Made by a program: the position numbers and the translations under genes | Origin: Ascarosepion bandense | Lineage: Eukaryota > Mollusca > Cephalopoda > Sepiida > Sepiidae | Length of the DNA: 64,000 nucleotides | Reading direction: 5' to 3' | Assembly (NCBI GenBank): GCA_037127315.1 | Contig: JBBBDQ010001294.1 | Location: 340,001 to 404,000 of the forward strand | The notes under the pieces: model-generated | The model's input: the letters and a program-made list of their open reading frames with translations, nothing else | The model's database searches: none | What the model was told of the DNA's origin: nothing | Shown: positions 54,105 to 63,106 of the stretch, piece by piece | Layout of the letters: each line of letters begins with the position of its first letter | Numbering within the stretch: the first letter of the stretch is position 1

Positions 54105-54200
54105 GAATGCATAAGTGAATGCAACAAATTTAACTGGAATTCAAATATATCCCTCAGATTTCTCGTTCTGAGCTGATATCCACTGCACAACAATGCATTT
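54105..54200 (-). mobile_element. SINE-1, head portion, split by Copia
   Basis: GAATGCATAAGTGAATGCAA, ACTGGAATTCAAAT (B-box-like on the minus strand) and GAGCTGATATCCACTGC continue the SINE that ends at 49,618. Confidence 0.8.
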
Positions 54201-54209
54201 CCTGCTCAT

Positions 54210-54535
54210 CAGAACAATTAACATGAAAATATTTATAGAAAGACACAGAGAATCTATGTTATGGTGAAGAGAAAGTCACTGAAGCTAAGATACCAAGTTA
54301 GAACTAACTTACAGACACTTCATTGGATTTTATCAAGAATCTCTAAATAGAGAGCAGAAGTACATGATATGGCAGTAATATTCACTGCATGGACAAATGG
54401 TAGACTTATAAATATGTAAAATAGATTTGGGTGAGAAAAATTGTCTAGCACAACAAAGGTAACCAATGTTTCTAGGAGCAGACTTAGCAATGGGTTCAGG
54501 TGAAATAATTAAAAAAAAAATGTTACTATTTAAAC
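54210..54535 (-). pseudogene. LINE-A thumb fragment
   Basis: Minus strand: SIAKSAPRNIGYLCCARQFF then SPKSILHIYKSTICPCSEYY and CHI, the MEYCCHIW thumb region with substitutions. It continues into 3' LINE-A sequence (CTTCATTGGATTTTATCAAG). Confidence 0.8.
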
Positions 54536-54539
54536 CACT

Positions 54540-54670
54540 GCTAAGACAGGAAGAGTTGGATTCATACCTTTCCCAAGAGTATTTGCATCTAAGGGAATAT
54601 AACAAACCTGACTGGAATTCAAACTCAGCTCTCCAATTTCTGTGTCTCAGCCATTATTTTATGCACCATC
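54540..54670 (-). mobile_element. SINE-1 fragment
   Basis: ACCTTTCCCAAGAGTATTTG, CTGGAATTCAAACTCAGCTC and TCTGTGTCTCAGCCATTATT match the head and neighbouring body of SINE-1. Confidence 0.7.
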
Positions 54671-54990
54671 TGCACATTCAAACTTACAACATCTGGTATT
54701 CCATTTTGGTATTAACCAGGTTCAATGTTGCATACTTTCAGTGTTTGAATTAAGACTGGTGTTTCGAATTAATATGGCTCTATTCGAATGACCACTTTAA
54801 TCTACAAAAACACTTGTCTGGTCAAACAGTGGTTAACTAGAAAAATAAGCCAATTTCTAGGCAACTTAATAATAATAGTGCAAATCATGCATTCACACAC
54901 ACCCAATAATCATGATCTGACTTTTTTATTTTTCTGTATTTGTTACAAAACCTGAAAAAAAATTATATTGAAAGAGCAAAATTCTACAGT
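54671..54990. other. Spacer
   Basis: No feature recognised. Confidence 0.4.
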
Positions 54991-54994
54991 ATTT

Positions 54995-55120
54995 ACAATA
55001 TTTGGACTATTGTCCTCATCTTTGTTGCCATTTGTATGATGTTTTGGCCGTTGTATGCACCGGCCTTCTGCAGGTGCTAGGAATTTCTTTTTAATCTCTT
55101 GAATGCCGCTACAGAATCAC
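54995..55120 (-). mobile_element. tRNA-headed retroposon, 3' part with hammerhead-like motif
   Basis: GTATTTACAATATTTGGACT, CTCATCTTTGTTGCCATTTG and CCGTTGTATGCACCGG match the 42.3-kb element. Minus strand at 55,075-55,041: CTGCAGAAGGCC, loop, GGCCAAAAC, a hammerhead-like core with two lesions. The tRNA head is missing. Confidence 0.6.
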
Positions 55121-55149
55121 AAACAAAGAACTTTACTAAATAGCAGAAA

Positions 55150-55700
55150 TCACATCATTGGAGGACTTTTAACAGTAGCAGCAGCTAAAATGGATATCAC
55201 ATGTAACTGGTGGGCATAATGACGCTGCTGATATTTCATATACTTCTTCTTTAGGTGCCATGTACCATCAGGACATAAGTGATCATGGACTTCTACTTGT
55301 TTCTGTCTCTTGTTGCTCTTAATATTTTTCCTCATAGTATCTCTCCCAACCTCTGCTCCATCATCTATTTAGTCAAGACCATGAAATATGTCTTGTGCTG
55401 CATTCCCCTGTCTCCCTTTCTCTCTATCTATCCAGTGATTATTAGGTTCTCCAGACCTTCTTTCCTTGCTACAAGTTTACATCCTCTCCAACACCTTGTC
55501 ATTGCTCATGTGCTTGGTCCATTGCATTATTAGCATCTTTCTGTAGTACAATATTTCTGTTGGTTTGAGACTCTCCTTCATTCTTGAAGTGTTTGGCCAA
55601 CATTTGCTGGCATATAGGATAGATATCACATATCACTCTTCTTTATCTTTAATGAGATCTTCCTGTCACTCAGTACACTGGTTAGCTTTTGAAATCTATA
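55150..55700 (-). pseudogene. LINE-B C-terminal pseudogene
   Basis: Minus strand: KEGLENLIITG.IERKGDRG, then WMMEQRLGEILRGKILRATR-like sequence and DRNKWKSMITYVL. The matching region is at 59,440-59,640. A different frame at 55,150-55,335 gives a protein-like 61-residue ORF, but this is a shadow of the LINE frame. Confidence 0.75.
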
Positions 55701-56509
55701 CTATTTAAAAATAAAAAAAAAGGATAATTCCTGTCACTACCACCACTTGATAACATTAGTGGACTTGACAAATCTCTTTGCCCAAAAAATTGTATAAATA
55801 GAAGAATTTCTAAACTTCATTTAACAATAACAATGACTGCTCAGGTTAGGAATGCGTAATGTTTCCTTACAAGGAAACAACTAATATTACCATGTATGTC
55901 ACAAATTTTCACCACATAGAAAAAATTACAAACTTTTGTTCCAACTCAATAAAATGTTCGTGAAAACAAATAGAATTTACGGAGTTCAAAATTTTCATAT
56001 CCTTAGAACACTGAAAGAGAAGAAAAAAAATTTTATTTCGATTTTATTTAAGTTGAGATTGGAGGTAGAGAGATAGAGAACAAGTGTTAAGTGGATGGTG
56101 GGGGTTCAGTTGAAGTAAAAAAAAAAGGGAGAGTTGGTGGCAGGTGGGGTTAAGAAAGAAGTTGAATAAGAAAAGATTAAAGAATTCTCCAGAATTTTTA
56201 CTTTAAATGCAGAATCAAAGAAATCCAATTCAATAAAAAGTCAAACGAGACAGATTTCTTTTCGTCTGATTGCAAAAACTTCAAGTCAGTATTTCAGAGA
56301 AGCATGAAAACTTTTAATAACTCACTACCTATCTTTTTTTTACCAAAACTTTTATAAAAAACTTTGGTTACTTTTTTCTTGGTTTTTATTAAGTTTGGCT
56401 TAGTCTAACCTAAGGCTGGTTCGGAAAAAATAGGATAGGAAGATTATGTAGCACCAATTTTCCATATATGGATGACCTGCCAAGTTTAAATATTATCATT
56501 TGAAATCCA
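55701..56509. other. Spacer
   Basis: No gene recognised. A short block near 55,845 (TTTCCTTACAAGGAAACAAC) echoes dispersed repeat C. Confidence 0.35.
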
Positions 56510-56885
56510 GTATTTTTTTAATAATCATTTTACTCTAATCAAGGTATTACAACCACTGGTGTGCAGGGGTTTGCATATGAGGAGAGTGAAGAGAAAGAGG
56601 AACAGGTTACAGAAGGTGTCAAATATTAGATAAGAGAAGGATAGGAACACTTTTGTGCAGAAAGCTGCATGAAAGTAGAGTGGAAAGGGAGAAGAACAAG
56701 ATGATTGAAGAAAGGATGAGAGTCAAGGAGATAAGTGATGGTAATTGCTGTTGCATTTAAACCTTTAAAGATTGTAGCTATCAGAAAAGCAAGTATGCCA
56801 AAGGAAGTTCCCCAGTGTGAGAAAAGAAGCTGTTAGAGTAGAAGTTGTGGTTACATTTAGTTGTTTTCACTGTAAAAGGTGAATG
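56510..56885 (-). repeat. LINE-A 3' fragment
   Basis: T-rich run, CCACTGGTGTGCAGGGGTTT, GAAAGAGGAACAGGTTACAG and GTAGCTATCAGAAAAGCAAG. It ends near AACTGTAAAAGG-like sequence at 56,880. Confidence 0.75.
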
Positions 56886-57142
56886 TAAATATGACATTTA
56901 TTTGAGTTTGGTTATTCAAATTTGTAGGAAAATGTTAAACTTCCTCAATTACAAACCTGGCAAATGACAGAAAATGTGACACTGAAAGTCAAAGATGATT
57001 AAAATATTAGGACCTTGAATAAGTTCTTGCTGTTTTTCAACAGATGACATTTTCAGAACTATGTGCGTGTAGTTTTAGATGGTAAAGGAAGCTTGAAATT
57101 CAGTATATGACATTTTTTTGAAGTGTAAACAACTTTGTTTTT

Positions 57143-57530
57143 CAAAACATTAAGCATGTCCGATTTTATGCCAAAGAAAGTGTAGTTGAGGAAAGTTTAC
57201 TGTACTACTTAATTCAAAAGAAATCTGCAGCTGAAGCACACAAAATTCTTGTTGAAACAGGTAAAAACCTACTTGGAAATGCTTAAATAGAAAATCCTAC
57301 CTCACCTGCTGTATTCACCAGACATTGTCCCATCAGTTTATCACTTGTTCAAATCAGTTTCACATGGCCTAGTTGAGCAGCACTTTTATTTTTATGAAGA
57401 TACAAAAAAAAAATGGACTGACTACTGGTTAATCTCAAAAGATGTGTCATTTTTCTAACATGGAATTTAAATGGTGTCAGAAAGATGGAAAAAAGTAGTA
57501 GTTAGTGATGGACAATACTTTCAGTGACAG
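57143..57530 (+). pseudogene. Mariner transposase with internal deletion
   Basis: Plus strand: MSDFMPKKV, then ESLLYYLIQKKSAAEAHKIL and VET, the mariner N-terminal helix-turn-helix. This joins directly (CTTGTTGAAACAGGTAAAAA) to VKTYLEMLK and ILPHLLYSPDIVPSVYHLFK then HGLVEQHFYFYEDTKK and DGQYF, the C-terminal catalytic end. The YSPDIAPSDYHLF motif has its second D replaced (VPSVYH). The middle, including the first two catalytic residues, is gone. Confidence 0.85.
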
Positions 57531-57736
57531 GTTTCTTATTAATTTTACAAAATAAAACATTATTTTCATACATAACATATTCAGAACATATTCAACATAC
57601 AGAACATATTCAAGGTTATCACAGAAAAAGTTGTTTTTAAAACAAAACAATGCATTCATAAACACACCAAAAGCTTACTTTGGTTAATATGAAAAATATT
57701 TGTACTTTGAATTACTTTTATTTTTAATTAATTTTT

Positions 57737-58050
57737 AGCTATTTACACTGTTCAGAATGTTGTTCGAATCATTGTTGCCATATTCAAAACTTTTCAGTCA
57801 TTAATCTTTTTCAGGTGATTGGAATTTCAAACCAAACCTTTTAATCTCTTAAGTGGGACAGATTGTTCTAGTTCTATGCATCATGCAAATTCCAGATGTC
57901 TCAGTATCAGTTATCTTCAACTTCAACAATCTTTAACTCAAATCCTCAAGATTTTGTTCACCTCTGCTGTAAACTGGTACTGAACTCACAACTCTTTGGG
58001 TCAAATCACTGGATTCAACCAATACTTTTATCCACTCTACTATGTGCTCT
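57737..58050 (-). mobile_element. tRNA-headed retroposon (hammerhead family), decayed
   Basis: A-box-like TAGTAGAGTGGATAA (minus, about 58,042-58,028), B-box-like GAGTTCAGTACC (57,987-57,976), then CACCTGAAAAAG...GACTGAAAAG near 57,800 and CATATTCAAAAC at the tail. Next to the head, CTTGAGGAAGCAGAGC (58,048-58,063) is a decayed match of the plus-strand motif at 42,546. Same layout as 42,252-42,659. Confidence 0.55.
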
Positions 58051-58084
58051 TGAGGAAGCAGAGCAATCTATCTTGGTGAATGAA

Positions 58085-58204
58085 ATAAAGGGTTCAGTTC
58101 GAAAGAAGTGTAATAGAAGAAACTGTTAGCATAGAACATATGGTTACATCGAGCCATTTCAACTAAAAAATGATGATACCTTTCCACCAATCTAGTCAGT
58201 CGGT
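58085..58204 (-). repeat. LINE-A fragment
   Basis: AGAAGAAACTGTTAGCATAG and TTTCCACCAATCTAGTCAGT match the 49.3-kb LINE-A variant. Confidence 0.55.
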
Positions 58205-58379
58205 CAGTTAAGTGCCATATGTGATGCATGCTAGCACAATCATGTTTCAAGAGAGAGATGACTGACTCAGCAGAAAATTAACTCACAGTAGGTTGCCATT
58301 ACTTTCTATGGTAGATTGGTCACCACCCAAGGCTATAGAACCCAATCTGTCCTGTTATATAACACATAACTAAAGGAAA
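58205..58379 (-). mobile_element. SINE-1, 3' portion, split
   Basis: ATGACTGACTCAGCAGAAAA, TAGGTTGCCATTACTTTCTA and AACCCAATCTGTCCTGTTAT. It is interrupted after ATAACTAAAGGAAATTGA by mariner-derived DNA and resumes at 58,523. Confidence 0.75.
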
Positions 58380-58522
58380 TTGATTCTTGTTGAAACAGGT
58401 AAAAACCTACTTGGAAATGCTTAAATAGGAAGTCCTACCCCACCTGCTGTATTCACCAGACATTGCCCCATCAGATTATCACTTGTTCAAATCAGTTTCA
58501 CATGGTCTGGCTGAGCACCACT
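58380..58522 (+). mobile_element. Mariner-derived insert inside SINE-1
   Basis: About 143 bp, GATTCTTGTTGAAACAGGTA through CTGAGCACCACTT, nearly identical to 57,245-57,390. It carries the same internal-deletion junction. No TIRs are present, so it did not arrive by simple mariner transposition. Confidence 0.8.
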
Positions 58523-58640
58523 TAATACCTTTCCCAAAGGTATTTGCACATATGAATGCAAGGAATTCATCAGGAATTTAAACTTAGCTCTTTGATTTCT
58601 TGTTCCAAGCTGATATCTATCACCAATCTAATACTGCACT
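58523..58640 (-). mobile_element. SINE-1, head portion
   Basis: AATACCTTTCCCAAAGGTAT, GGAATTTAAACTTAGC (degenerate B box) and CCAAGCTGATATCTATC. Confidence 0.7.
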
Positions 58641-58885
58641 TAAATTCATTAAATCTAGTTAACATAGAGGAAAGTCAATCAGAAACGACCCAGGAAAGCT
58701 ACGTTAAAGCAGTGAGAAAGAGACTGAAGCCGAAATGCCAGATCAGGACAAACATCATTGCAGATTCTTCTTTGGAACTTATCAAGAGTCTCTAAATATA
58801 GATGTGGCAGCAATATTCAAGGCAAGAATGAAAGATAGAATTATAAATGTGTAAGATAAATTCTGACCAAAAAAAATTGTCTGGT
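58641..58885 (-). repeat. LINE-A fragment
   Basis: GACCCAGGAAAGCTACGTTA, GAAGCCGAAATGCCAGATCA and CTTATCAAGAGTCTCTAAAT. Confidence 0.6.
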
Positions 58886-58889
58886 ACGA

Positions 58890-59185
58890 CACAATGAACC
58901 ATTATTACTAGTCTACTAGAATGTGCCAAAAAAATTCTCAGCCCAACTCATCTTGTAACTTGTACTGTAAAGTTCCAATTTGTAAGGCCCTTGTGTTTAT
59001 TTAATAATTTGTTTCAAATTATTGACTGAAGCATGTTGAGAGAAAGAGTATATCTTTCAAGTATTTAACTCTATGCTGTCCTTCCCGAAGAAGTAAACTA
59101 CAAAGGAAAACCGTAAGTGACACAAACCACTCATACTCAACTTTCAAGGAGTAGTGTTCTAACTATAATTGTTGACTGAATTGTT
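58890..59185 (+). repeat. Mariner-associated segment, inverted copy
   Basis: Reverse complement, diverged, of 48,297-48,620: CAAATTATTGACTGAAGCAT, AGTAAACTACAAAGGAAAAC, GTGTTCTAACTATAATTGTT. The outer end has CTAGTCTACTAGAATGTGCC, a possible TIR. Confidence 0.65.
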
Positions 59186-59224
59186 CTGATGATCTTTCCT
59201 CTATGGTATCTAGGCTTTATGAAT

Positions 59225-59345
59225 TTAAGTGCAGTACTAGACTGGTGGCAAGTACTCATATTTTATAGTAAAGTTGAAATGGCTAGAGGTAACAGTAAGA
59301 TCTATGCTAAGAGTTTCTTCTCTTGCACTTCTCATACATGCAACC
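59225..59345 (+). repeat. LINE-A fragment, plus orientation
   Basis: The complement holds GTGCAAGAGAAGAAACTCTT and CCAGTCTAGTACTGC, LINE-A landmarks in reverse orientation to most copies. Confidence 0.5.
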
Positions 59346-59354
59346 AAAATTTGG

Positions 59355-59660
59355 TTCTACAGAAGGATGCTGAGGATACTGAATATGTGAGCAATGACAA
59401 GATTTTGTAGATAATGGAAGCAAAAAGGAAACTTATACTTAACATCAGGAAGAAACAGTTGAAGTTTCTGAAACATGTAATGAAAAAGATTGGTTTGGAG
59501 AACCTGATACTCACACGGCAGGTAGAGAAAAAGAGAGACAAAGGAAACGGTGCTTAAGAAAGTGGCTGGCAAAGCAGAGTTTGGAAGGAGTAATAAGGAA
59601 AAGGTTGTTAAGAGATACTAGGCCTAGGGAGATGTGAAAGGCCATGATCGCCTACATCCT
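59355..59660 (+). pseudogene. LINE-B reverse transcriptase C-terminal pseudogene
   Basis: Plus strand: FYRRMLRI, then MEAKRKLILNIRKKQLKFLK, then HVMKKIGLENLILTRQVEKK and a frameshifted GVIRKRLLRDT. This is the YRRMLRI...R.LL..IRKRQL.FLGHVMRK.GLE.L.LTG.IEG run of RTE-like LINEs. Confidence 0.85.
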
Positions 59661-59814
59661 GAAAAGATACAGCATACAGAAGAAGTGTTTTCATGATCTA
59701 TCTCCCATTCTGGTTTATGATTGAAACACAAAAATGTATATGTATCAAAATGATAACATTTATCACTGGGATAGAATGATAAAATCAAGACAGTCCTAGA
59801 CAAATCTAGATAAA

Positions 59815-59879
59815 ATATCTTAAAATAGGGCCTAAAATAGGATAGCATAAAAATAAAGCCTAAATAGAAAATCCAAAGA
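59815..59879. repeat. CCTAAAATAG minisatellite, left part
   Basis: CTTAAAATAGGGCCTAAAAT and AGGATAGCATAAAAATAAAG. The array is cut by a LINE-A fragment and resumes at 60,150. Confidence 0.75.
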
Positions 59880-60149
59880 AATTGTTATAATCATTTCCTC
59901 CCAAGCAAGGCAATAAAGCCACTAAGACATAAGGCCTGAAAGAATATAAGAAAAAGAAAAACAAACATATGAAGGAGCAAGAAAAACAAAAGAAGAGGAA
60001 TCAAGAAGATAGTATATAATGGTTCACATTACATTTAATTTTTCTAAGATCAAATTTAACTGGAAATCAAGAAGCTGGTAGAGAGTTCTATGTTCAAGAA
60101 GTTCCAGAAAAAGAAACCATTAGCATAGAATTTACCAAGTTAGATTGGC
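59880..60149 (-). repeat. LINE-A fragment within the minisatellite
   Basis: TATAATCATTTCCTCCCAAG, GAAATCAAGAAGCTGGTAG and AACCATTAGCATAGAATTTA are LINE-A 3' landmarks. Confidence 0.65.
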
Positions 60150-60362
60150 CTTAAAATTTGGCCTAAAATAGGCTAACCAAGTAATGATTCCTAAATAAGA
60201 AAGCTAAAAAATAAGATACACAAATGAGGCCTGAAATAGAATAATCTAAAAATAGAATCTAAAATATCTGAAAAAATGGAACATAAAATAAGGTAGCTTA
60301 CAAATCGAACCTAAAGTAGGATAGCCTAAAAATGGAATCTAAAATTGGATAGCCTAAATTTT
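60150..60362. repeat. CCTAAAATAG minisatellite, right part
   Basis: Degenerate units built on CCTAAAATAGGATAGCCTAA and AAAATGGAATCTAAAAT, irregular spacing of about 20-30 bp. Confidence 0.75.
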
Positions 60363-60599
60363 CTATCTGGCCTCTTTCCATTAGTGATTATATTAAGTTT
60401 GATTCTGATAAATGAACCAAAATTTAATTCTGAGGTCAGTGAATTTTATTATTCTGCAAATGTATGTCACATTTCTGCTGAGTTTTTCAAATTCTATCCA
60501 TAATTTTTATGGACTTCCCAAAGGAATAAAGAGAAATTAAACTGATGGATACATGAATAAATAATTGATTTCTGATGATGTTTAATACTAGAATGTTTT

Positions 60600-60740
60600 T
60601 GGATGTGAAAATGAATATGAATAAAATAAATTACAAGACTTGATTTTGTTTAGTTATTCCCTGGGTTCCTGCAAAAGTAAAAAAAAATAAAAAATAATAA
60701 ATTCACTTAAATATCACTGAATATCATTTGCCTTTCTCAA
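60600..60740. repeat. Paralogous empty-site block
   Basis: ATTACAAGACTTGATTTTGT, TTATTCCCTGGGTTCC, then CACTTAAATATCACTGAATA. A second copy of this block at 60,872-60,958 is interrupted after TTAA by the element at 60,959, and its right side reappears at 61,993-62,013. Confidence 0.8.
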
Positions 60741-61009
60741 ATGGCTTAATATGCTTCTATCATAAATACTTCCCTTGGAATTTGGTTCTAAAAAGAGAAT
60801 CAAATATTTAGGATTCTTGATAAAAATCCAAAGAAGAATCAGCAATATTATCTATCCTAACATGGCATATAAATGAAATATATTACAAGACTTGATTTTG
60901 TTTACTTATTCCCTGGATTTCTACAAGAAAAAAATTCATTTTTAAAAAATCCACTTAACCCTCTAGGGCCATTCATATCATATTTGATACAGTATTTCCC
61001 TATAAGGAA

Positions 61010-61110
61010 ACATTTGGTATTTCCCTATAAGGAAACATTTGGTATTCATTGACTGAGCAGTCAGTACTGCTTTCATTTGAAATTTATAAAATATTTCTCT
61101 TAAAAAATTT
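61010..61110 (+). repeat. Dispersed repeat C piece inside the TTAA element
   Basis: AAACATTTGGTATTCATTGA, TGAGCAGTCAGTACTGC and TTGAAATTTATAAAATATTT match the 44.4-kb copy. A 26-bp duplication of CCCTATAAGGAAACATTTGG precedes it. Confidence 0.75.
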
Positions 61111-61159
61111 TTCAGGAAAATATTTCTTTCAAGGCTTGTTTTCATACTGTATCAAATAT

Positions 61160-61992
61160 GATACGAATGGCCCTAGAGGGTTAATAATATAATATGATTA
61201 AGGCTTCTACTTGTCATAAAGTGGGGGATCAGTTCTATATTGTTATGAAGTCATAAACAGATCCCCCACTAATATGATACGAATGGCCCTAGAGGGTTAA
61301 TAATATAATATGATTAAGGCTTCTACTTGTCATAAAGTGGGGGATCAGTTCTATATTGTTATGAAGTCATAAACAGATCCCCCACTAATATGATACGAAT
61401 GGCCCTAGAGGGTTAATAATATAATATGATTAAGGCTTCTACTTGTCATAAAGTGGGGGATCAGTTCTATATTGTTATGAAGTCATAAACAGATCCCCCA
61501 CTAATATGATACGAATGGCCCTAGAGGGTTAATAATATAATATGATTAAGGCTTCTACTTGTCATAAAGTGGGGGATCAGTTCTATATTGTTATGAAGTC
61601 ATAAACAGATCCCCCACTAATATGATACGAATGGCCCTAGAGGGTTAATAATATAATATGATTAAGGCTTCTACTTGTCATAAAGTGGGGGATCAGTTCT
61701 ATATTGTTATGAAGTCATAAACAGATCCCCCACTAATATGATACGAATGGCCCTAGAGGGTTAATAATATAATATGATTAAGGCTTCTACTTGTCATAAA
61801 GTGGGGGATCAGTTCTATATTGTTATGAAGTCATAAACAGATCCCCCACTAATATGATACGAATGGCCCTAGAGGGTTAATAATATAATATGATTAAGGC
61901 TTCTACTTGTCATAAAGTGGGGGATCAGTTCTATATTGTTATGAAGTCATAAACAGATCCCCCACTAATATGATACGAATGGCCCTAGAGGG
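61160..61992. repeat. 116-bp tandem repeat (7 copies plus TIR stub)
   Basis: GATACGAATGGCCCTAGAGG recurs at 61,160, 61,276, 61,392, 61,508, 61,624, 61,740, 61,856 and 61,972, an exact 116-bp period with near-identical units. Every unit contains the transposon TIR, TTAA and a 10-bp inverted pair GTGGGGGATC/GATCCCCCAC with a loop of about 29 nt. Confidence 0.97.
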
Positions 61993-62012
61993 TTAAATAT
62001 CACTGAATATCA

Positions 62013-62118
62013 TTTCAGTTAAGTGCCATACATGAGACACACTTGGACGATCATGTCTCAAAAGGGACATGAGAGACTAGGCAGAAGATTTCCCCACATT
62101 AGGTTGGCATTACTTTCT
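62013..62118 (-). mobile_element. SINE-1, 3' fragment
   Basis: GATCATGTCTCAAAAGGGAC, GACTAGGCAGAAGATTTCCC and TAGGTTGGCATTACTTTCTG. Confidence 0.75.
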
Positions 62119-62184
62119 GCATATTTTTTATCCTTAAGAAAGCCTTTCATGCCAACATTTGATGAGAAGGAACTGCACACACAC

Positions 62185-62370
62185 TATATATCAATAAATT
62201 CCAAAATTTACATTCTGTTGAATAGCTATTTCAGCGAGAAAAATTTCACTTCATCATTTTTTGGTCAAAAACAAACATTTATTCAGATTTTTGTTTTTGA
62301 TTGTTGCTGATGAAGTGAGTATTTTCTTGCTGAAATATTTATTCAACGGAATGCAAATTTCGGAATTTAT
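62185..62370. repeat. Foldback with hammerhead-like arms
   Basis: The left arm TATCAATAAATTCCAAAATT...TTCACTTCATCA pairs with the right arm TGATGAAGTGAG...CGGAATTTATTGATA with scattered mismatches. The right arm (plus, 62,285-62,330) reads CTGATGA, a wobble stem AGTGAG/CTTGCT with loop TATTTT, then GAAA; the left arm (minus) has the same with ATGATGA and GCTGAAA. It runs into the tail repeat at 62,378. Confidence 0.8.
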
Positions 62371-62377
62371 TGATACA

Positions 62378-62515
62378 TATTTGGCTCTGTAAATAGATAA
62401 TACTATTTACATTGAGCCTTTTACTTGAATCATTTTTAATATTGATAAAATTAATATCAATAGGATCTGGTTTTGGGATTTTACCTATATGGTCTTCCTT
62501 CTGAGGATTTAAAAA
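62378..62515 (+). repeat. Foldback tail repeat, copy 3
   Basis: TTGGCTCTGTAAATAGATAA, CTATTTACATTGAGCC, AATATTGATAAAATTAATAT and TTTTGGGATTTTACC, homologous to copies 1 and 2; followed by a short (TA)n. Confidence 0.8.
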
Positions 62516-62530
62516 TATACATATATATAT

Positions 62531-62908
62531 TCATACAGATAGGCATGAGTTTGTGACCCTGGGTTTAACGCTCTTGGAATCGTCAGACAAGCTGATTAAT
62601 TTTTTAAAAAATTGGCTATATGTAGGGCTGCATATATTGGCATATTTTTGTGGAAGTGGGAGGTAAATTGGGAGGAAAATTTGTCGTCATGACAAACACA
62701 GATATATATACACACTTGTACACCCATTGACGTACACAGAGACACACACATGCATGCGCCTGCCCATCAAGGCGGACACAAACATAACTATATGCAAACC
62801 ATATTGGGCTTTGCATATATATGCATATGTGTGCATTTGTGTACATACATACATACAGGTTTGATTGGTGTATTTAAATAGTCACAAACTCACACCTATC
62901 TGTATGAA
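62531..62908. repeat. Foldback with 26-bp inverted ends
   Basis: TCATACAGATAGGCATGAGT (62,531) and its near complement ACTCACACCTATCTGTATGA (62,889). The centre has CA/TA-rich DNA and no gene. Confidence 0.7.
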
Positions 62909-62990
62909 TTTGTCAGCTCTATCACTGATATTGAGTGCTTTCAAATAAGTACCATGCATATATATAAATAATATAATATATTTAACAAAT

Positions 62991-62994
<4 letters not shown>

Positions 62995-63030
<36 letters not shown>

Positions 63031-63069
63031 TGTGTGTGAAATGTATATATGTATATGTGAAATGTATGT

Positions 63070-63104
<35 letters not shown>
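62995..63104. repeat. (TA)n microsatellites
   Basis: (TA)n tracts at about 62,995-63,027 and 63,073-63,104, the second directly after the 3' side of the minus-strand hammerhead. Confidence 0.95.

Positions 63105-63105
<1 letters not shown>

Positions 63106-63106
<1 letters not shown>

Larger units (their letters stand above)
60959..61992. mobile_element. piggyBac-like TTAA element enclosing a tandem array
   Basis: Begins CCCTCTAGGGCCATTCATAT, ends in the complement (GGCCCTAGAGGG), and has TTAA on both sides (60,955-60,958 and 61,993-61,996), the piggyBac target preference. A first, complete right TIR at 61,147-61,182 pairs with the left for about 36 bp, giving a core element of about 224 bp that contains a dispersed repeat C piece. 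The rest is the 116-bp array. No transposase. Confidence 0.8.

Noticed and set aside
55150..55335. Protein-like 61-residue minus ORF
   Set aside because: Another minus frame of the same DNA matches the LINE-B C-terminus (GLENLIITG, ATRDRNKWKSM), so this ORF is a shadow.
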